From positions 62,001 through 126,000 of the forward strand of contig NZ_AUCH01000013.1 in assembly GCF_000429665.1 (NCBI RefSeq): a DNA stretch of 64,000 bases, written 5' to 3'. The notes under the pieces are model-generated. The model worked only from the letters and a program-made list of their open reading frames with translations, did not search any database and was not told the origin of the DNA. Origin of the DNA: Azovibrio restrictus DSM 23866. GTDB taxonomy: Bacteria; Pseudomonadota; Gammaproteobacteria; Burkholderiales; Rhodocyclaceae. A program made the position numbers and the translations under genes. Shown here piece after piece: positions 41,373-49,945 of this stretch; within the stretch, counting starts at the first letter, position 1; each line of letters opens with the position of its first letter.

Positions 41373-41449
41373 ACAAGCTGCGCATTATATAGATCAAAAT
41401 TCTGCCGCGCAACTGTTTTCTGCATTCCTCTGCTGATCTTTTATGGCGT

Positions 41450-41722
41450 TTAGCCTCCCTGGTCCTGAATCCCGTACTTTTTCTCCAATCGGCGCATGGC
41501 CAGGGCATACCACCCGACGATCAGCACGTAGATGATCAGGCTGCCCTGGGCCGCCATGTAGAAGCCCAGGGGAAAGCCCAGCACCACGATGCCGTTCAGG
41601 GCATCGGCGTAGTAGCTGGCCAGGTAGGTCACCAGGAACCAGAGCAGCAGCAAGCCTCCGGTCAGCTGGCGGTTGCGCAGCCAGTAAATCTGGCGCCGGG
41701 TCGCGGGGGTCATCTCGTTCAT
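41450..41722 (-). CDS. Small subunit of a Na+:solute symporter (DUF4212)
   Basis: The 90-residue membrane protein has two hydrophobic helices (about 18-38 and 49-74) after a basic N-terminus containing ATRRQIYWLRNRQLT. This matches the DUF4212/TIGR03647 small partner of the VC_2705-type sodium:solute symporter encoded just upstream. Its ATG overlaps the symporter stop by 4 nt (ATGA), so the two are translationally coupled. It probably assists insertion or function of the symporter. Confidence 0.88.
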   Translation of the reverse strand: MNEMTPATRRQIYWLRNRQLTGGLLLLWFLVTYLASYYADALNGIVVLGFPLGFYMAAQGSLIIYVLIVGWYALAMRRLEKKYGIQDQGG

Positions 41723-43749
41723 GGGGCCGGGTAGCGGACGCTTTCGACAAAGGCCTGGATTTCCCTGGAAGGGGGCGGCGTCACCAGGCTGACCAGGATG
41801 ATGGTAAGCATGCCGGCCACCACCCCCCAGACGCCGGAGGCGATGGATTCGATACCGAACCAGGGCTCCATGCGCACATGCTGCAGCCCCAACCAGCCGA
41901 TCTGGTCCACCTCCAGGCGCACCATGTAATAGAGGGACACCAGCACCCCCACCAGCATGCCGGCCACGGCGCCCTGCTTGTTGGCCCGCTTCCAGAAGAT
42001 GCCCAGCACCAGGGCCGGGAAGAAGGCCGAGGCCGCCAGGGAGAAGGCCCAGGCCACCATGTACAGGATGGTGCCCGGCTTCTGGGCCGCCACGGTGGCC
42101 GCCAGCACCGCCACCACCAGCAGCAGGGACTTGGAGATCACCAGGCGCCACTGGGTGGTGGCATCGGGGCGGATGATCCGGTAATAGACGTCGTGGGACA
42201 GGGCACTGGTGATGGTGAGCAGGAGGCCGTCAGCGGTGGACAGGGCCGCCGCCAGGCCGCCGGCCGCCACCAGACCGGAGATCACGTAGGGCATGCCGGT
42301 GATCTCCGGCATGGCCAGCACGATCACGTCCGGGTTGAGGCTGAGTTCCGCCAGCTGCAGGCGGCCGTCACCGTTGATGTCCTCGATGGACACCAGCCCC
42401 ACCCGGCTCCAGGCCGAGATCCAGGCCGGCAGCTTGTCCAGCTCCAGGTCGATCAGGTGGGTGTAGATCTCGAACTTGGCGAACACGGCATAGGCCGGGG
42501 CCGTCAGGTAGAGCACCATGATGAACAGCAGGGACCAGAACACCGACTCCCGGGCCTGCCCCACGGTGGGCGTGGTGTAGTAACGGATCAGCACATGGGG
42601 CAGGGCCGCGGTGCCGATGGTGAGGCAGAACACCAGGGCCAGGAAGTTGAGCCGGGACTGGTCCCGCTCCGCCTCGGTCTTGCCCGGATAGGCCTGGGCG
42701 TGGGGCGTGGGCGGACTGGCCTTGGCTTCGGCCAGCTGCATTTCCGCCTGCCAGCGCTCCCGGGCCAGCTCGGGAGTGGCGGGCAACTCCCGCCGCTGCC
42801 GTTCCAGGGCGACGATCTCCCGGGCCGAGGCATCCTGGTTCTTGAGGACATTGATGCGGTGGGTCAGGCTATCCCGCTCCTCCTGCAGGGATCCGGGCAG
42901 GCGCTCGATCCGGTCGCGGAAGGCGGCGGCCCTGGCGGCGTACTGCTCCCGGGCGTCGAGTTCGGCGGGCCGGGCAAACAGCTCCTGCTCCACTTCCCCC
43001 ACCTGGGCCAGGACCTGGCCGTACATGACCTGGGGCACGGGCACCCCGGTGTTCTGGTAGGAGAGGATGGCCACCGGCACCACGTAGGCGACGATCAGGA
43101 TCACGTACTGGGCCACCTGGGTCCAGGTCACGGCGCGCATACCCCCCAGGAAGGAGCAGACCAGGATGCCGGCCAGCCCCACGAACACGCCCACCTCGAA
43201 CTGCAGGCCCACGAAGCGGCTGGTGATCAGGCCCACCCCGTAGATCTGGGCCACCACATACACGAAGGAACAGAGGATGGCGGCCGCCACCCCCACCAGC
43301 CTGGCCCCGTTGCCCCCGTAGCGGGCCCCCAGGAAGTCCGGGATCGTGTATTGGCCGAAACGGCGCAGGTAGGGGGCCAGCAGCAGGGCCACCAGCACGA
43401 AGCCGCCGGTCCAGCCCAGCACGTAGGCCAGGCCCTGGTAGCCGCTGAGGTAGAGGGTGCCCGCCAGGCCGATGAAGGAGGCGGCACTCATCCAGTCGGC
43501 GCCGGTGGCCATGCCGTTGAACAGGGCCGGCACCCGCCGCCCGGCCACGTAGTATTCCGACACGTCGGCGGTGCGGCTGAGGATGCCGATGGCGGCGTAG
43601 AGGAAGATGGTGAAGAACAGGAACACGTAGCCGATCCAGCGGGCCGGCATGCCCTGCTGCTCCAGCCAGGCCAGGAGCCCGAGCAGGGCCAGGAAACCGC
43701 CGGTATACCAGCCGTAGTAGCGGCGCAATTGCTGGGACAGGGCACTCAC
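41719..43749 (-). CDS. Sodium:solute symporter (VC_2705 subfamily, acetate-type)
   Basis: The 676-residue membrane protein of the SSS family starts with GTG directly after the preceding stop, with GGAGA upstream. Features include YVAGRRVPALFNGMATGADWMSAASF near 67-92 and the sodium-symporter signature region AALSTADGLLLTITSALSHD. A soluble insertion of about 130 residues (about 230-360), Glu/Arg-rich and coiled, is characteristic of this subfamily and is absent from ActP. Acetate or another short acid is the likely substrate, inferred from the family and from the neighbouring acs and CrbS-like genes. Confidence 0.9.
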   Translation of the reverse strand: MSALSQQLRRYYGWYTGGFLALLGLLAWLEQQGMPARWIGYVFLFFTIFLYAAIGILSRTADVSEYYVAGRRVPALFNGMATGADWMSAASFIGLAGTLYLSGYQGLAYVLGWTGGFVLVALLLAPYLRRFGQYTIPDFLGARYGGNGARLVGVAAAILCSFVYVVAQIYGVGLITSRFVGLQFEVGVFVGLAGILVCSFLGGMRAVTWTQVAQYVILIVAYVVPVAILSYQNTGVPVPQVMYGQVLAQVGEVEQELFARPAELDAREQYAARAAAFRDRIERLPGSLQEERDSLTHRINVLKNQDASAREIVALERQRRELPATPELARERWQAEMQLAEAKASPPTPHAQAYPGKTEAERDQSRLNFLALVFCLTIGTAALPHVLIRYYTTPTVGQARESVFWSLLFIMVLYLTAPAYAVFAKFEIYTHLIDLELDKLPAWISAWSRVGLVSIEDINGDGRLQLAELSLNPDVIVLAMPEITGMPYVISGLVAAGGLAAALSTADGLLLTITSALSHDVYYRIIRPDATTQWRLVISKSLLLVVAVLAATVAAQKPGTILYMVAWAFSLAASAFFPALVLGIFWKRANKQGAVAGMLVGVLVSLYYMVRLEVDQIGWLGLQHVRMEPWFGIESIASGVWGVVAGMLTIILVSLVTPPPSREIQAFVESVRYPAP

Positions 43750-44358
43750 TCAGGCGTCTCCATGCAGCCAGCGCCGGGCCCGGGCCAGGTCCAGCAGGGC
43801 GCCCGGGTTATCCACACCCCGGGCCTTGGCGGCCGCCAAGAGGCGCTGCAGCAGGCGGGCCTGGGCCAGCACCCCAGCCATGGAATCACCGGGCTGCGGC
43901 AGCTCCAGCTCGAAATGCCGCAGCCAGGCGTCCTGGCGCACGCCCTGAATCCGGGCATCGCGGAACAGTTCGGGCAGCAGCTGGGCCAGGTCCAGCCAGA
44001 CGGGCTTGAACTCCAGGCCCAGGGCCTGCTTCAGGAGCGGCTCCAGGAGCCCCCCCACCAGGGGCGCCTGATGGCAGACCAGGGGTGACTTGCCCATGAA
44101 CTCCAGCCACTCCAGCCATTGCTCCGCGCCAGCCGTGGCCAGATCCAGCCAGAAGGCGTCCTGGCCGCTGATCCGGCCGCGGCTCACGCCCAGGGCGGCC
44201 AGGGTCTGCCGCTCCCCCTGCCCGCCCAGGTCCAGCACCAGGTAGCGGACCTGGTAATGGGCCAGTTGCAGGGCCGGCGGCTCCAGGGCCTGCCAGGCCT
44301 TGAGCCTGGCCTCCAGGGCGGGTGCCAGGGAAGACTTGTCGAAAAATCCGAAAGGCAC
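43750..44358 (-). CDS. Degenerate DEDD exonuclease-like protein
   Basis: The 202-residue product starts at GTG 44358, 3 nt after the previous stop. Its layout follows DnaQ-like 3'-5' exonucleases encoded at this place in related clusters, but the catalytic residues are gone. The DxETTG motif reads YLVLDLGGQGE, the HNAxFD motif reads LVCHQAPLVGG and the final HxAxxDA motif reads GDSMAGVLAQA. The fold assignment is inferred from position and hydrophobic pattern. If right, it is a pseudo-enzyme, perhaps a regulatory subunit for the intact exonuclease encoded 3 kb upstream in the same operon. Confidence 0.6.
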   Translation of the reverse strand: MPFGFFDKSSLAPALEARLKAWQALEPPALQLAHYQVRYLVLDLGGQGERQTLAALGVSRGRISGQDAFWLDLATAGAEQWLEWLEFMGKSPLVCHQAPLVGGLLEPLLKQALGLEFKPVWLDLAQLLPELFRDARIQGVRQDAWLRHFELELPQPGDSMAGVLAQARLLQRLLAAAKARGVDNPGALLDLARARRWLHGDA

Positions 44359-44361
44359 CGT

Positions 44362-46305
44362 TCACCCCGCCTGATAGTCGAGACGCAGCTTCTGCTGCAG
44401 TTTGCGGGCGTGGCGGAAGGCTTCCTTGAGGATGCGCCGGTCCAGCTCGTTGAGCCGCTCCGGATACACCAGGTTATGGCCCTGCTCCCCCGCCACCCCG
44501 TCGAACTGCTGCTGACGCAGGCGCAGCAGCTGGATGAAGTTGAAGGCTTCGATGATGGCGTCGATCTCCTCGGCATTGAGGGACAGACGGGTGGCCGCCT
44601 GGCGCAGGCGCTGCAGGGTGTTGGTGTGATAGACCCCGGCCGCCAGGGCGTGGATGCGGGCGCCATCCACGAACAGCCGGGCGCCGTATTTCTTCAGGTC
44701 GATGGCGCCCGGATGCTCGGGTTCCAGATCGGTGACGAAATCCCTGATCTTGCCCAGGGGCGGCGCCACGGCCAGGGCATTGACGGCCATGGCGCGCAGG
44801 AAGATGGGATTTTCCGCCGTGTGGTTGAGCAGGGTGCGGCGCAGCCGGTCGGCCAGGTGGGTCTGGCCGTAGAGGGCGCGGAAGTCGAAGAAGATCGAGG
44901 CATTCAGCAGGGCCTCGGGCTGGGGCCGGCGTATCCATTCGCCGAACAGCTCCTGCCACTCCTCCAGGGTCAGGCACCACTGGGGATTGCTGGCCATGAT
45001 GTTGCCCTTGCAGAGGGGGAAGCCGCAGCGGTCCAGGTCCTCGTTCACCGCCCGGGCAAAATCCAGCAGGCGCATCTTGAGCATTTCCCGGTCGCTGAAA
45101 TCGTCGCAGACGAAGATGATGCCGTTATCCTGGTCGGTACTGAACGTCTGTTCGTCCCGTCCCTCGGAGCCGAAGGCCAGCCAGCACCACTCGATGCCGT
45201 ACAGGTCGTGGTGAACCAGGTTCTGCTCCAGGATGCGCCGGGTCAGGGCGTCGTTGAGGGTGGAGATGAACTGGGTCAGCTGCTCCGCCCCCACCCCCTG
45301 GGCCAGCATGTTGAAGGCCAGCTGACGGATGTCCCGGGCCGCCTGCTGCAGGCCGGCCACGTCGGGAGCGTGTTCGATGGCCTGGCGGATCTGGGTCAGG
45401 CCGATGCGCTGCAGGGCGAACAGGTCCCGCTCCGAGACCACGCCGGAAAGCTTGCCCTCCTCGTCTACCACCAGCACGTGGCGGATGCCCCGGGACGCCA
45501 TCAGCAGCATGGCATCGTAGGCGCAGCCATGTTCATGGAGGCAGCAGGGATCGGGGGTCATCACCCGGTCCACGGGCTGGCCCAGGTCGGCCCCGGCCAG
45601 CACCACCCGGTCGAGCAGGTCGGCCTGGGTGAGGATGCCCTGGGGCCGGCCCTGGCCGTCCACCACCGCCACCGAGCCCACCCGGGCCTGGGACATGGTT
45701 TCCAGGGCCTGGCGCAGGGGCGTGTCGCGCGGCACCGCCAGGGGGTTGCGGGAGCCCACCTGCACCAGGGGGGAATTGAGGGTCTGCTGGTCGCTGGCGC
45801 GCTGGGAAAAAAGCAGTTGCAGCTGCTGGCGGGACTGGTTCAGCAGGGTGGCGATGTAGCGGGTGCAGAAGGCGTTGAATTCCGGACTCATCTCCATGAG
45901 CCGCAGCACCCCTTCGGCCGCCAGCACCAGGCAGGACACGTCGCTGGCCGCCACGTAGCGGTTGGTGGAGGGACGCTGGGCAGTCACGGCGCCGATGGGG
46001 AAACACTCGCCCACCCCCAGGGACAGCACCGCATGGCCGGTCACCGCCACGTCCCCCACCTGCAGGGACTGGACCTGGCCCTGCTCGATGATGAAGAACT
46101 CCCGCGCCACCCCGTCCCCGGGTCCGACGATCTCCGCCCCCCGGGGAAAGAAGGCCAGCTCCGCCTGCCCGCAGAGGTAATCCAGGGCGCCGGGCTCCAT
46201 GCGCTGGAACGGCGGATGCCGCTCCAGGAAGCGCCGGGTATTCATGCCCACCCCCTGTTGCCCCTGCCCCCGGGCCTCCGCCCGCCCCTGCTGTTCGCCA
46301 CTCAA
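44362..46305 (-). CDS. cNMP-binding / CBS pair / DUF294 nucleotidyltransferase-like protein
   Basis: The 647-residue cytoplasmic protein has a cyclic-nucleotide-binding-type domain (about 25-150), two CBS domains (about 185-310), a DUF294 nucleotidyltransferase-like domain with GSEGRDEQTFSTDQDNGI (about 375-392) and a DUF294 C-terminal helical domain. The GSxGRxE and DxD motifs match active nucleotidyltransferases related to GlnD. A TTG start at 46305 is chosen for the AGGAGA site 5 nt upstream; ATG 46245 is the alternative. A substrate protein is not known. It lies 9 nt after a second DUF294 gene. Confidence 0.85.
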   Translation of the reverse strand: MSGEQQGRAEARGQGQQGVGMNTRRFLERHPPFQRMEPGALDYLCGQAELAFFPRGAEIVGPGDGVAREFFIIEQGQVQSLQVGDVAVTGHAVLSLGVGECFPIGAVTAQRPSTNRYVAASDVSCLVLAAEGVLRLMEMSPEFNAFCTRYIATLLNQSRQQLQLLFSQRASDQQTLNSPLVQVGSRNPLAVPRDTPLRQALETMSQARVGSVAVVDGQGRPQGILTQADLLDRVVLAGADLGQPVDRVMTPDPCCLHEHGCAYDAMLLMASRGIRHVLVVDEEGKLSGVVSERDLFALQRIGLTQIRQAIEHAPDVAGLQQAARDIRQLAFNMLAQGVGAEQLTQFISTLNDALTRRILEQNLVHHDLYGIEWCWLAFGSEGRDEQTFSTDQDNGIIFVCDDFSDREMLKMRLLDFARAVNEDLDRCGFPLCKGNIMASNPQWCLTLEEWQELFGEWIRRPQPEALLNASIFFDFRALYGQTHLADRLRRTLLNHTAENPIFLRAMAVNALAVAPPLGKIRDFVTDLEPEHPGAIDLKKYGARLFVDGARIHALAAGVYHTNTLQRLRQAATRLSLNAEEIDAIIEAFNFIQLLRLRQQQFDGVAGEQGHNLVYPERLNELDRRILKEAFRHARKLQQKLRLDYQAG

Positions 46306-46314
46306 GATGGTCTC

Positions 46315-47370
46315 CTAATGGGTGAATCCGTAACTGTGTCCAAGTTTGTGCTGCAGGGCCCGGGCCTGGCGCAAGACCGCCTTGAGCATGGCCTGCTGCA
46401 TTTCCGCCAGCTGCTCCGGGCGGATCCGGTTGTCGGGCGCCAGCCCCTGATCCAGGGCCCGGGCCTGGTGTTCCAGGCGCAGCCCCTGGAGGTGCAGGAA
46501 AGCCTGCACGGCGGCCTGCACGTCCCCGGGGGCCATGCCCGCCAGGGGGCCGGCGGCTTCCAGCCGGGCCACGGTCTGCACCTGGGCCACCCCATGGGCC
46601 AGGGCCAGGATGCGGGCGCCGTCCACGAACAGGCGGGTCCCGAACTTCTTCAGGTCCAGCCCCCCCTGCTCGTCAGGGTGCAATTCTCCCAGCATTCCCA
46701 GGGGTGGCGCCACTGCCAGGGCGTTGTCGCAGAACAAATGCAGAAAGGCCGGAGCCTGGGCCACCTGTTCGAGGATGGCTTCCTGGAGCTGGGCGCAGAG
46801 CCCCGCCTCCCCGTACACGGGCCGCAGGTCGAAGAAGATGGTGCCGTTCAGCAGGGCTTCCGGCTCCGGGCAGCGCAGCCAGTGGTGAAAGACCTGCTGC
46901 CACTGCTCCAGGGAACGGCAGCAGTCGGGATTGCCGGCCATGATGTTGCCGTCGCAGAGGCGATAGCCCGCGGCGGCCAGGTATTCGTTCACCTGCCGGG
47001 CAAAGGGCAGGAACCAGGGCTGCAGGCTGCTGGCCTCGGTCTCGTCCCGTGCCAGGAAGACGATGCCGTTATCCTGGTCCGTCACCAGGGTCTGTTCCTC
47101 CCGGCCTTCGGAGCCGAAGCAGAGCCAGCACCAGGGGACTTCCGGCAGGCGGTGGGCCCGCCCCGCCAGCACGATGGCCCGGCGGGTCACCTGGTCGCTC
47201 ACGGCAGCCAGGCAGCGGCCCACCAGCCGGGGGCCGCCCCCCTCCCGCAGCAGGGCCTGGCACAGGGCCCGGCCCTCCCCGGCCAGGGCCGCCAGACTGC
47301 GGCTGTCGCCGGCCGCGGCCAAGCCGGACATGAGGGCCAGCCAGTCGGCACAGGGCAAGGGCTCGGCCAT
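46315..47370 (-). CDS. Second DUF294 nucleotidyltransferase-like protein without sensory domains
   Basis: This 351-residue protein is a paralogue of the next gene, aligning from its CFGSEGREEQTLVTDQDNGIVF segment to the C-terminus (LDLKKFGTRLFVDGARI, LKKYGARLFVDGARI in the other). The cNMP and CBS domains are absent. Nucleotidyltransferase residues GSEGREE and DQDNG are kept. Tandem arrangement suggests duplication and a possible heteromer in which one copy senses and both act. It is 3 nt downstream of the exonuclease fusion gene. Confidence 0.8.
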   Translation of the reverse strand: MAEPLPCADWLALMSGLAAAGDSRSLAALAGEGRALCQALLREGGGPRLVGRCLAAVSDQVTRRAIVLAGRAHRLPEVPWCWLCFGSEGREEQTLVTDQDNGIVFLARDETEASSLQPWFLPFARQVNEYLAAAGYRLCDGNIMAGNPDCCRSLEQWQQVFHHWLRCPEPEALLNGTIFFDLRPVYGEAGLCAQLQEAILEQVAQAPAFLHLFCDNALAVAPPLGMLGELHPDEQGGLDLKKFGTRLFVDGARILALAHGVAQVQTVARLEAAGPLAGMAPGDVQAAVQAFLHLQGLRLEHQARALDQGLAPDNRIRPEQLAEMQQAMLKAVLRQARALQHKLGHSYGFTH

Positions 47371-47373
47371 GGC

Positions 47374-49545
47374 TCAGTACTTGACCCGGGCAAAGTAGGT
47401 TTTCTGGGAGGCTTCCAGGGCCTGGCGCAGGGTGTGGATGCCCTTTTCCGCCAGCAGGGGCAGCATCTTCAGGAACACCTCCCCGGTGGCGTAGGCATCC
47501 CCCAGGGCGTTGTGGCGCCCGACGATCTGGATGCCCAGGCGCTCGGCGATCACGTCCAGCTTGTGGGATTCCTGGTTGGGATGGATCACCGCCGAGAGCA
47601 GCAGGGTATCCAGCACCGGCTGGACGAACTTCAGCCCGGTGCGCTCCTCCTTCAGTTGCAGGAAGCGCATGTCGAAGGCGGCGTTGTGGGCCACCAGCAC
47701 GGTCTCGCTGCAGAAGGCATGGAAGGCGGGCAGCACCACGTCTATGGTGGGCTGGCCGCGCACCATTTCCTCGGTGATGCCGTGGATGGGAATGCCTTCC
47801 GGACGCAGGGGACGGCCGGGGTCCACCAGCTGGTCGAAGCGTTCCTGGCGCAGCAGGCGGCCGTTCACGATACGCACCGCGCCGATCTGGATGATCTCGT
47901 CGCCGCTGGCTGGTTCCAGGCCCGTGGTCTCGGTGTCGAAGACCGTGTAGGCCATTTCCATCAGGTTCCGGTCCAGGTCCACCGCGGTGTCCTGGAAGTT
48001 GAACAGATCGAAATCGTAGTACTCGGGCCGCCCCTGTTCGCTGCCGGACGGGGATTCCAGGCTTTCCTGCACGGCCTGGGCCACGGGCAGGACGAAGCGG
48101 AAATAGGCCCGGTGCGCAGCCTTCTCCCGCTGGTACCAGATTTCCCCCCCGTGCCGGTCCAGAACCTCGCGCAGGGACATGGGGGAACTCTCCTGCCCCA
48201 CCTGCATGCTCTCCAGCTCCCAGGAATAGAAGGTTTCCGAGGACATGGCATGGCCGGCCCAGATCAGGTCCAGGTAGGCCAGCTGCCCTTCGGTGAGGAT
48301 GCGAAAACGCAGTTCCCTGATTTCGTAGTGGTCGGCCAGGCGCCCGGCCAGGAAGCAGATGGCAAAGATCAGGGAAAAGCTGTCGGCCTTGATCCAGAGG
48401 TTTTCCTCGGCCGCCTCCACCTTGCTGGGCAGCTTGAACAGTTCCTCGATGCGGCGCCGGGCGGCGCTCACCAGGTCTTCGGCCGAGACATCCTCCAGGG
48501 GCCAGCGGGTCTTGATGGCATCGGCAAAACGCTGGGCACTGGCATCCAGGCGGCGGCTCATGCGCCCCACCTCCTCGGAGATCACCCGGATGAAACCCTC
48601 CCGCTCCCGGGCATCCATGTCCGGATAATCGGCCAGGGTCTCCACCGCAGCGCGCACATTGCCCAGGGCCGAGCGGTTGCCCTCGGTGAGTTCCATCAGG
48701 CCCAGGTTGCGGCTCTGCTCCTGCTCCAGGCTGCGGGTGATGTTCTCCACGGTAAGCACGTAGCCGGACATGCTGCGCTCGGTCCCCTGCCCTTCCCCGG
48801 CCGCCATCACCGGCACCATCTGGACGCGCAGGAACTGGCCGTTCCGGGTGGTGGTGACGAAGTTGGCCACGTTGGCGGCCAGTCCCCGGGCCAGGCGCTG
48901 GCGGATGGCCTCTTCCGCGTGGGCGATGCGGCTCTTGTCGAGAATCGAGAAGATCGAGCGCCCCAGGCCGATCAGGGCGCCGGACGCCACCGAGGTAGGA
49001 CCCTGGGCCAGGGCATGAAACTCCAGCCGGGCCCGGTTGTTGTAGAGCAGGATGCGGCCATCCAGGTTGCACACCACCACGGCCTGGGCCAGTTCCGACA
49101 TGAGGGCGGCGAGGCGGTTCTTCTCTTCCTCCACGGAAGCCTTGGCCCGGGCAATCTGGGTTTCCACGTCGTTCATCAGCTCGTCCCGCTGCTGGGCCAG
49201 ATCGTTGATGGCCCGGGCCACCTGCTGCACTTCAGGGGGGCCGTCGGCGGCGGTGACGCGGAAATTGCGGTTCGCCCCCAGCATCAGGCGCAGGTGTTCC
49301 CCCATTTTCAGGAGGCCCTGGACATACTGGCGGAACAGGGTGCGCACCACGAACAGGCCGAGGCCGAAACCCACGGCCGTGAGCAGGGTCCCCAGGGGCA
49401 GGTGCGGCACGATCAGCTCCTTGAGCAGGAGCCGCTGGGGTTCCTTCATTTCCATCCACACCAGGGCGGAGGTGAGCAGGAAGGGCCCCGTCACCAGGGC
49501 GCCCAGGACCAGTACCGCGAGGATGAAGCGATAACGGGCCTGCAT
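47374..49545 (-). CDS. Membrane PAS / pseudo-histidine-kinase / DEDDh exonuclease fusion
   Basis: The 723-residue protein has two membrane helices (about 8-30 and 52-70), a HAMP-like linker, a coiled coil, a PAS domain (about 145-270) and a kinase-like region (about 285-475). That region lacks a recognisable H-box histidine and the N and G boxes, though its end (LREVLDRHGGEIWYQ ... AYFRFVLP) still resembles an ATPase domain. The C-terminal DnaQ-like domain (about 530-710) keeps the DEDDh set: FDTETTGLE, VAHNAAFDMRFL and GRHNALGDAYAT. A membrane sensor thus appears wired to a nuclease. The gene is followed by DUF294 genes and preceded by a lone receiver. Confidence 0.88.
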   Translation of the reverse strand: MQARYRFILAVLVLGALVTGPFLLTSALVWMEMKEPQRLLLKELIVPHLPLGTLLTAVGFGLGLFVVRTLFRQYVQGLLKMGEHLRLMLGANRNFRVTAADGPPEVQQVARAINDLAQQRDELMNDVETQIARAKASVEEEKNRLAALMSELAQAVVVCNLDGRILLYNNRARLEFHALAQGPTSVASGALIGLGRSIFSILDKSRIAHAEEAIRQRLARGLAANVANFVTTTRNGQFLRVQMVPVMAAGEGQGTERSMSGYVLTVENITRSLEQEQSRNLGLMELTEGNRSALGNVRAAVETLADYPDMDAREREGFIRVISEEVGRMSRRLDASAQRFADAIKTRWPLEDVSAEDLVSAARRRIEELFKLPSKVEAAEENLWIKADSFSLIFAICFLAGRLADHYEIRELRFRILTEGQLAYLDLIWAGHAMSSETFYSWELESMQVGQESSPMSLREVLDRHGGEIWYQREKAAHRAYFRFVLPVAQAVQESLESPSGSEQGRPEYYDFDLFNFQDTAVDLDRNLMEMAYTVFDTETTGLEPASGDEIIQIGAVRIVNGRLLRQERFDQLVDPGRPLRPEGIPIHGITEEMVRGQPTIDVVLPAFHAFCSETVLVAHNAAFDMRFLQLKEERTGLKFVQPVLDTLLLSAVIHPNQESHKLDVIAERLGIQIVGRHNALGDAYATGEVFLKMLPLLAEKGIHTLRQALEASQKTYFARVKY

Positions 49546-49548
49546 GGC

Positions 49549-49920
49549 TCAGCCCGCCGCGAGCAGGGACCTGACCTGGGCCACCAGGTCCTTGGTGGAA
49601 AAGGGCTTGGTGACATAGGCATCGGCCCCCAGGGCCAGGCCCTTGGCCACTTCCGTGTCCCGCCCCTTGGCGGTGAGCATGACGATCTTCATGGCACTCC
49701 GGGCCGGATCGGCGCGCAGGATTTCGCACACCTCGTAGCCGGACTTCTTCGGCATCATCACGTCCAGCAGCACCAGGTCCGGGGCAAAGGCCTGGACCTG
49801 CTCCAGGGCGGCGTCCCCGTCGGCGGCCACGGCCACCTGGAAACCCTCCCGCTTCATCAGGAACTCCAGGGACAGGACGATGTTGGGTTCGTCGTCTACG
49901 ATCAGTATCTTTTGGGGCAT
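49549..49920 (-). CDS. Single-domain response regulator
   Basis: The 123-residue receiver has the acidic pair in LIVDDEPN, phosphoacceptor Asp in LVLLDVMMPKKSG, Thr in VMLTAKGRD and Lys in YVTKPFST. There is no output domain. The ribosome-binding site GGGAGGAG is strong. It lies between the symporter-kinase and the exonuclease fusion, so it probably relays phosphate from that kinase to a protein target, perhaps the pseudo-kinase/exonuclease. This differs from CrbR, the LuxR-type partner of CrbS. Confidence 0.9.
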   Translation of the reverse strand: MPQKILIVDDEPNIVLSLEFLMKREGFQVAVAADGDAALEQVQAFAPDLVLLDVMMPKKSGYEVCEILRADPARSAMKIVMLTAKGRDTEVAKGLALGADAYVTKPFSTKDLVAQVRSLLAAG

Positions 49921-49945
49921 CGGGTATCTCCTCCCTTTTTAGTAT

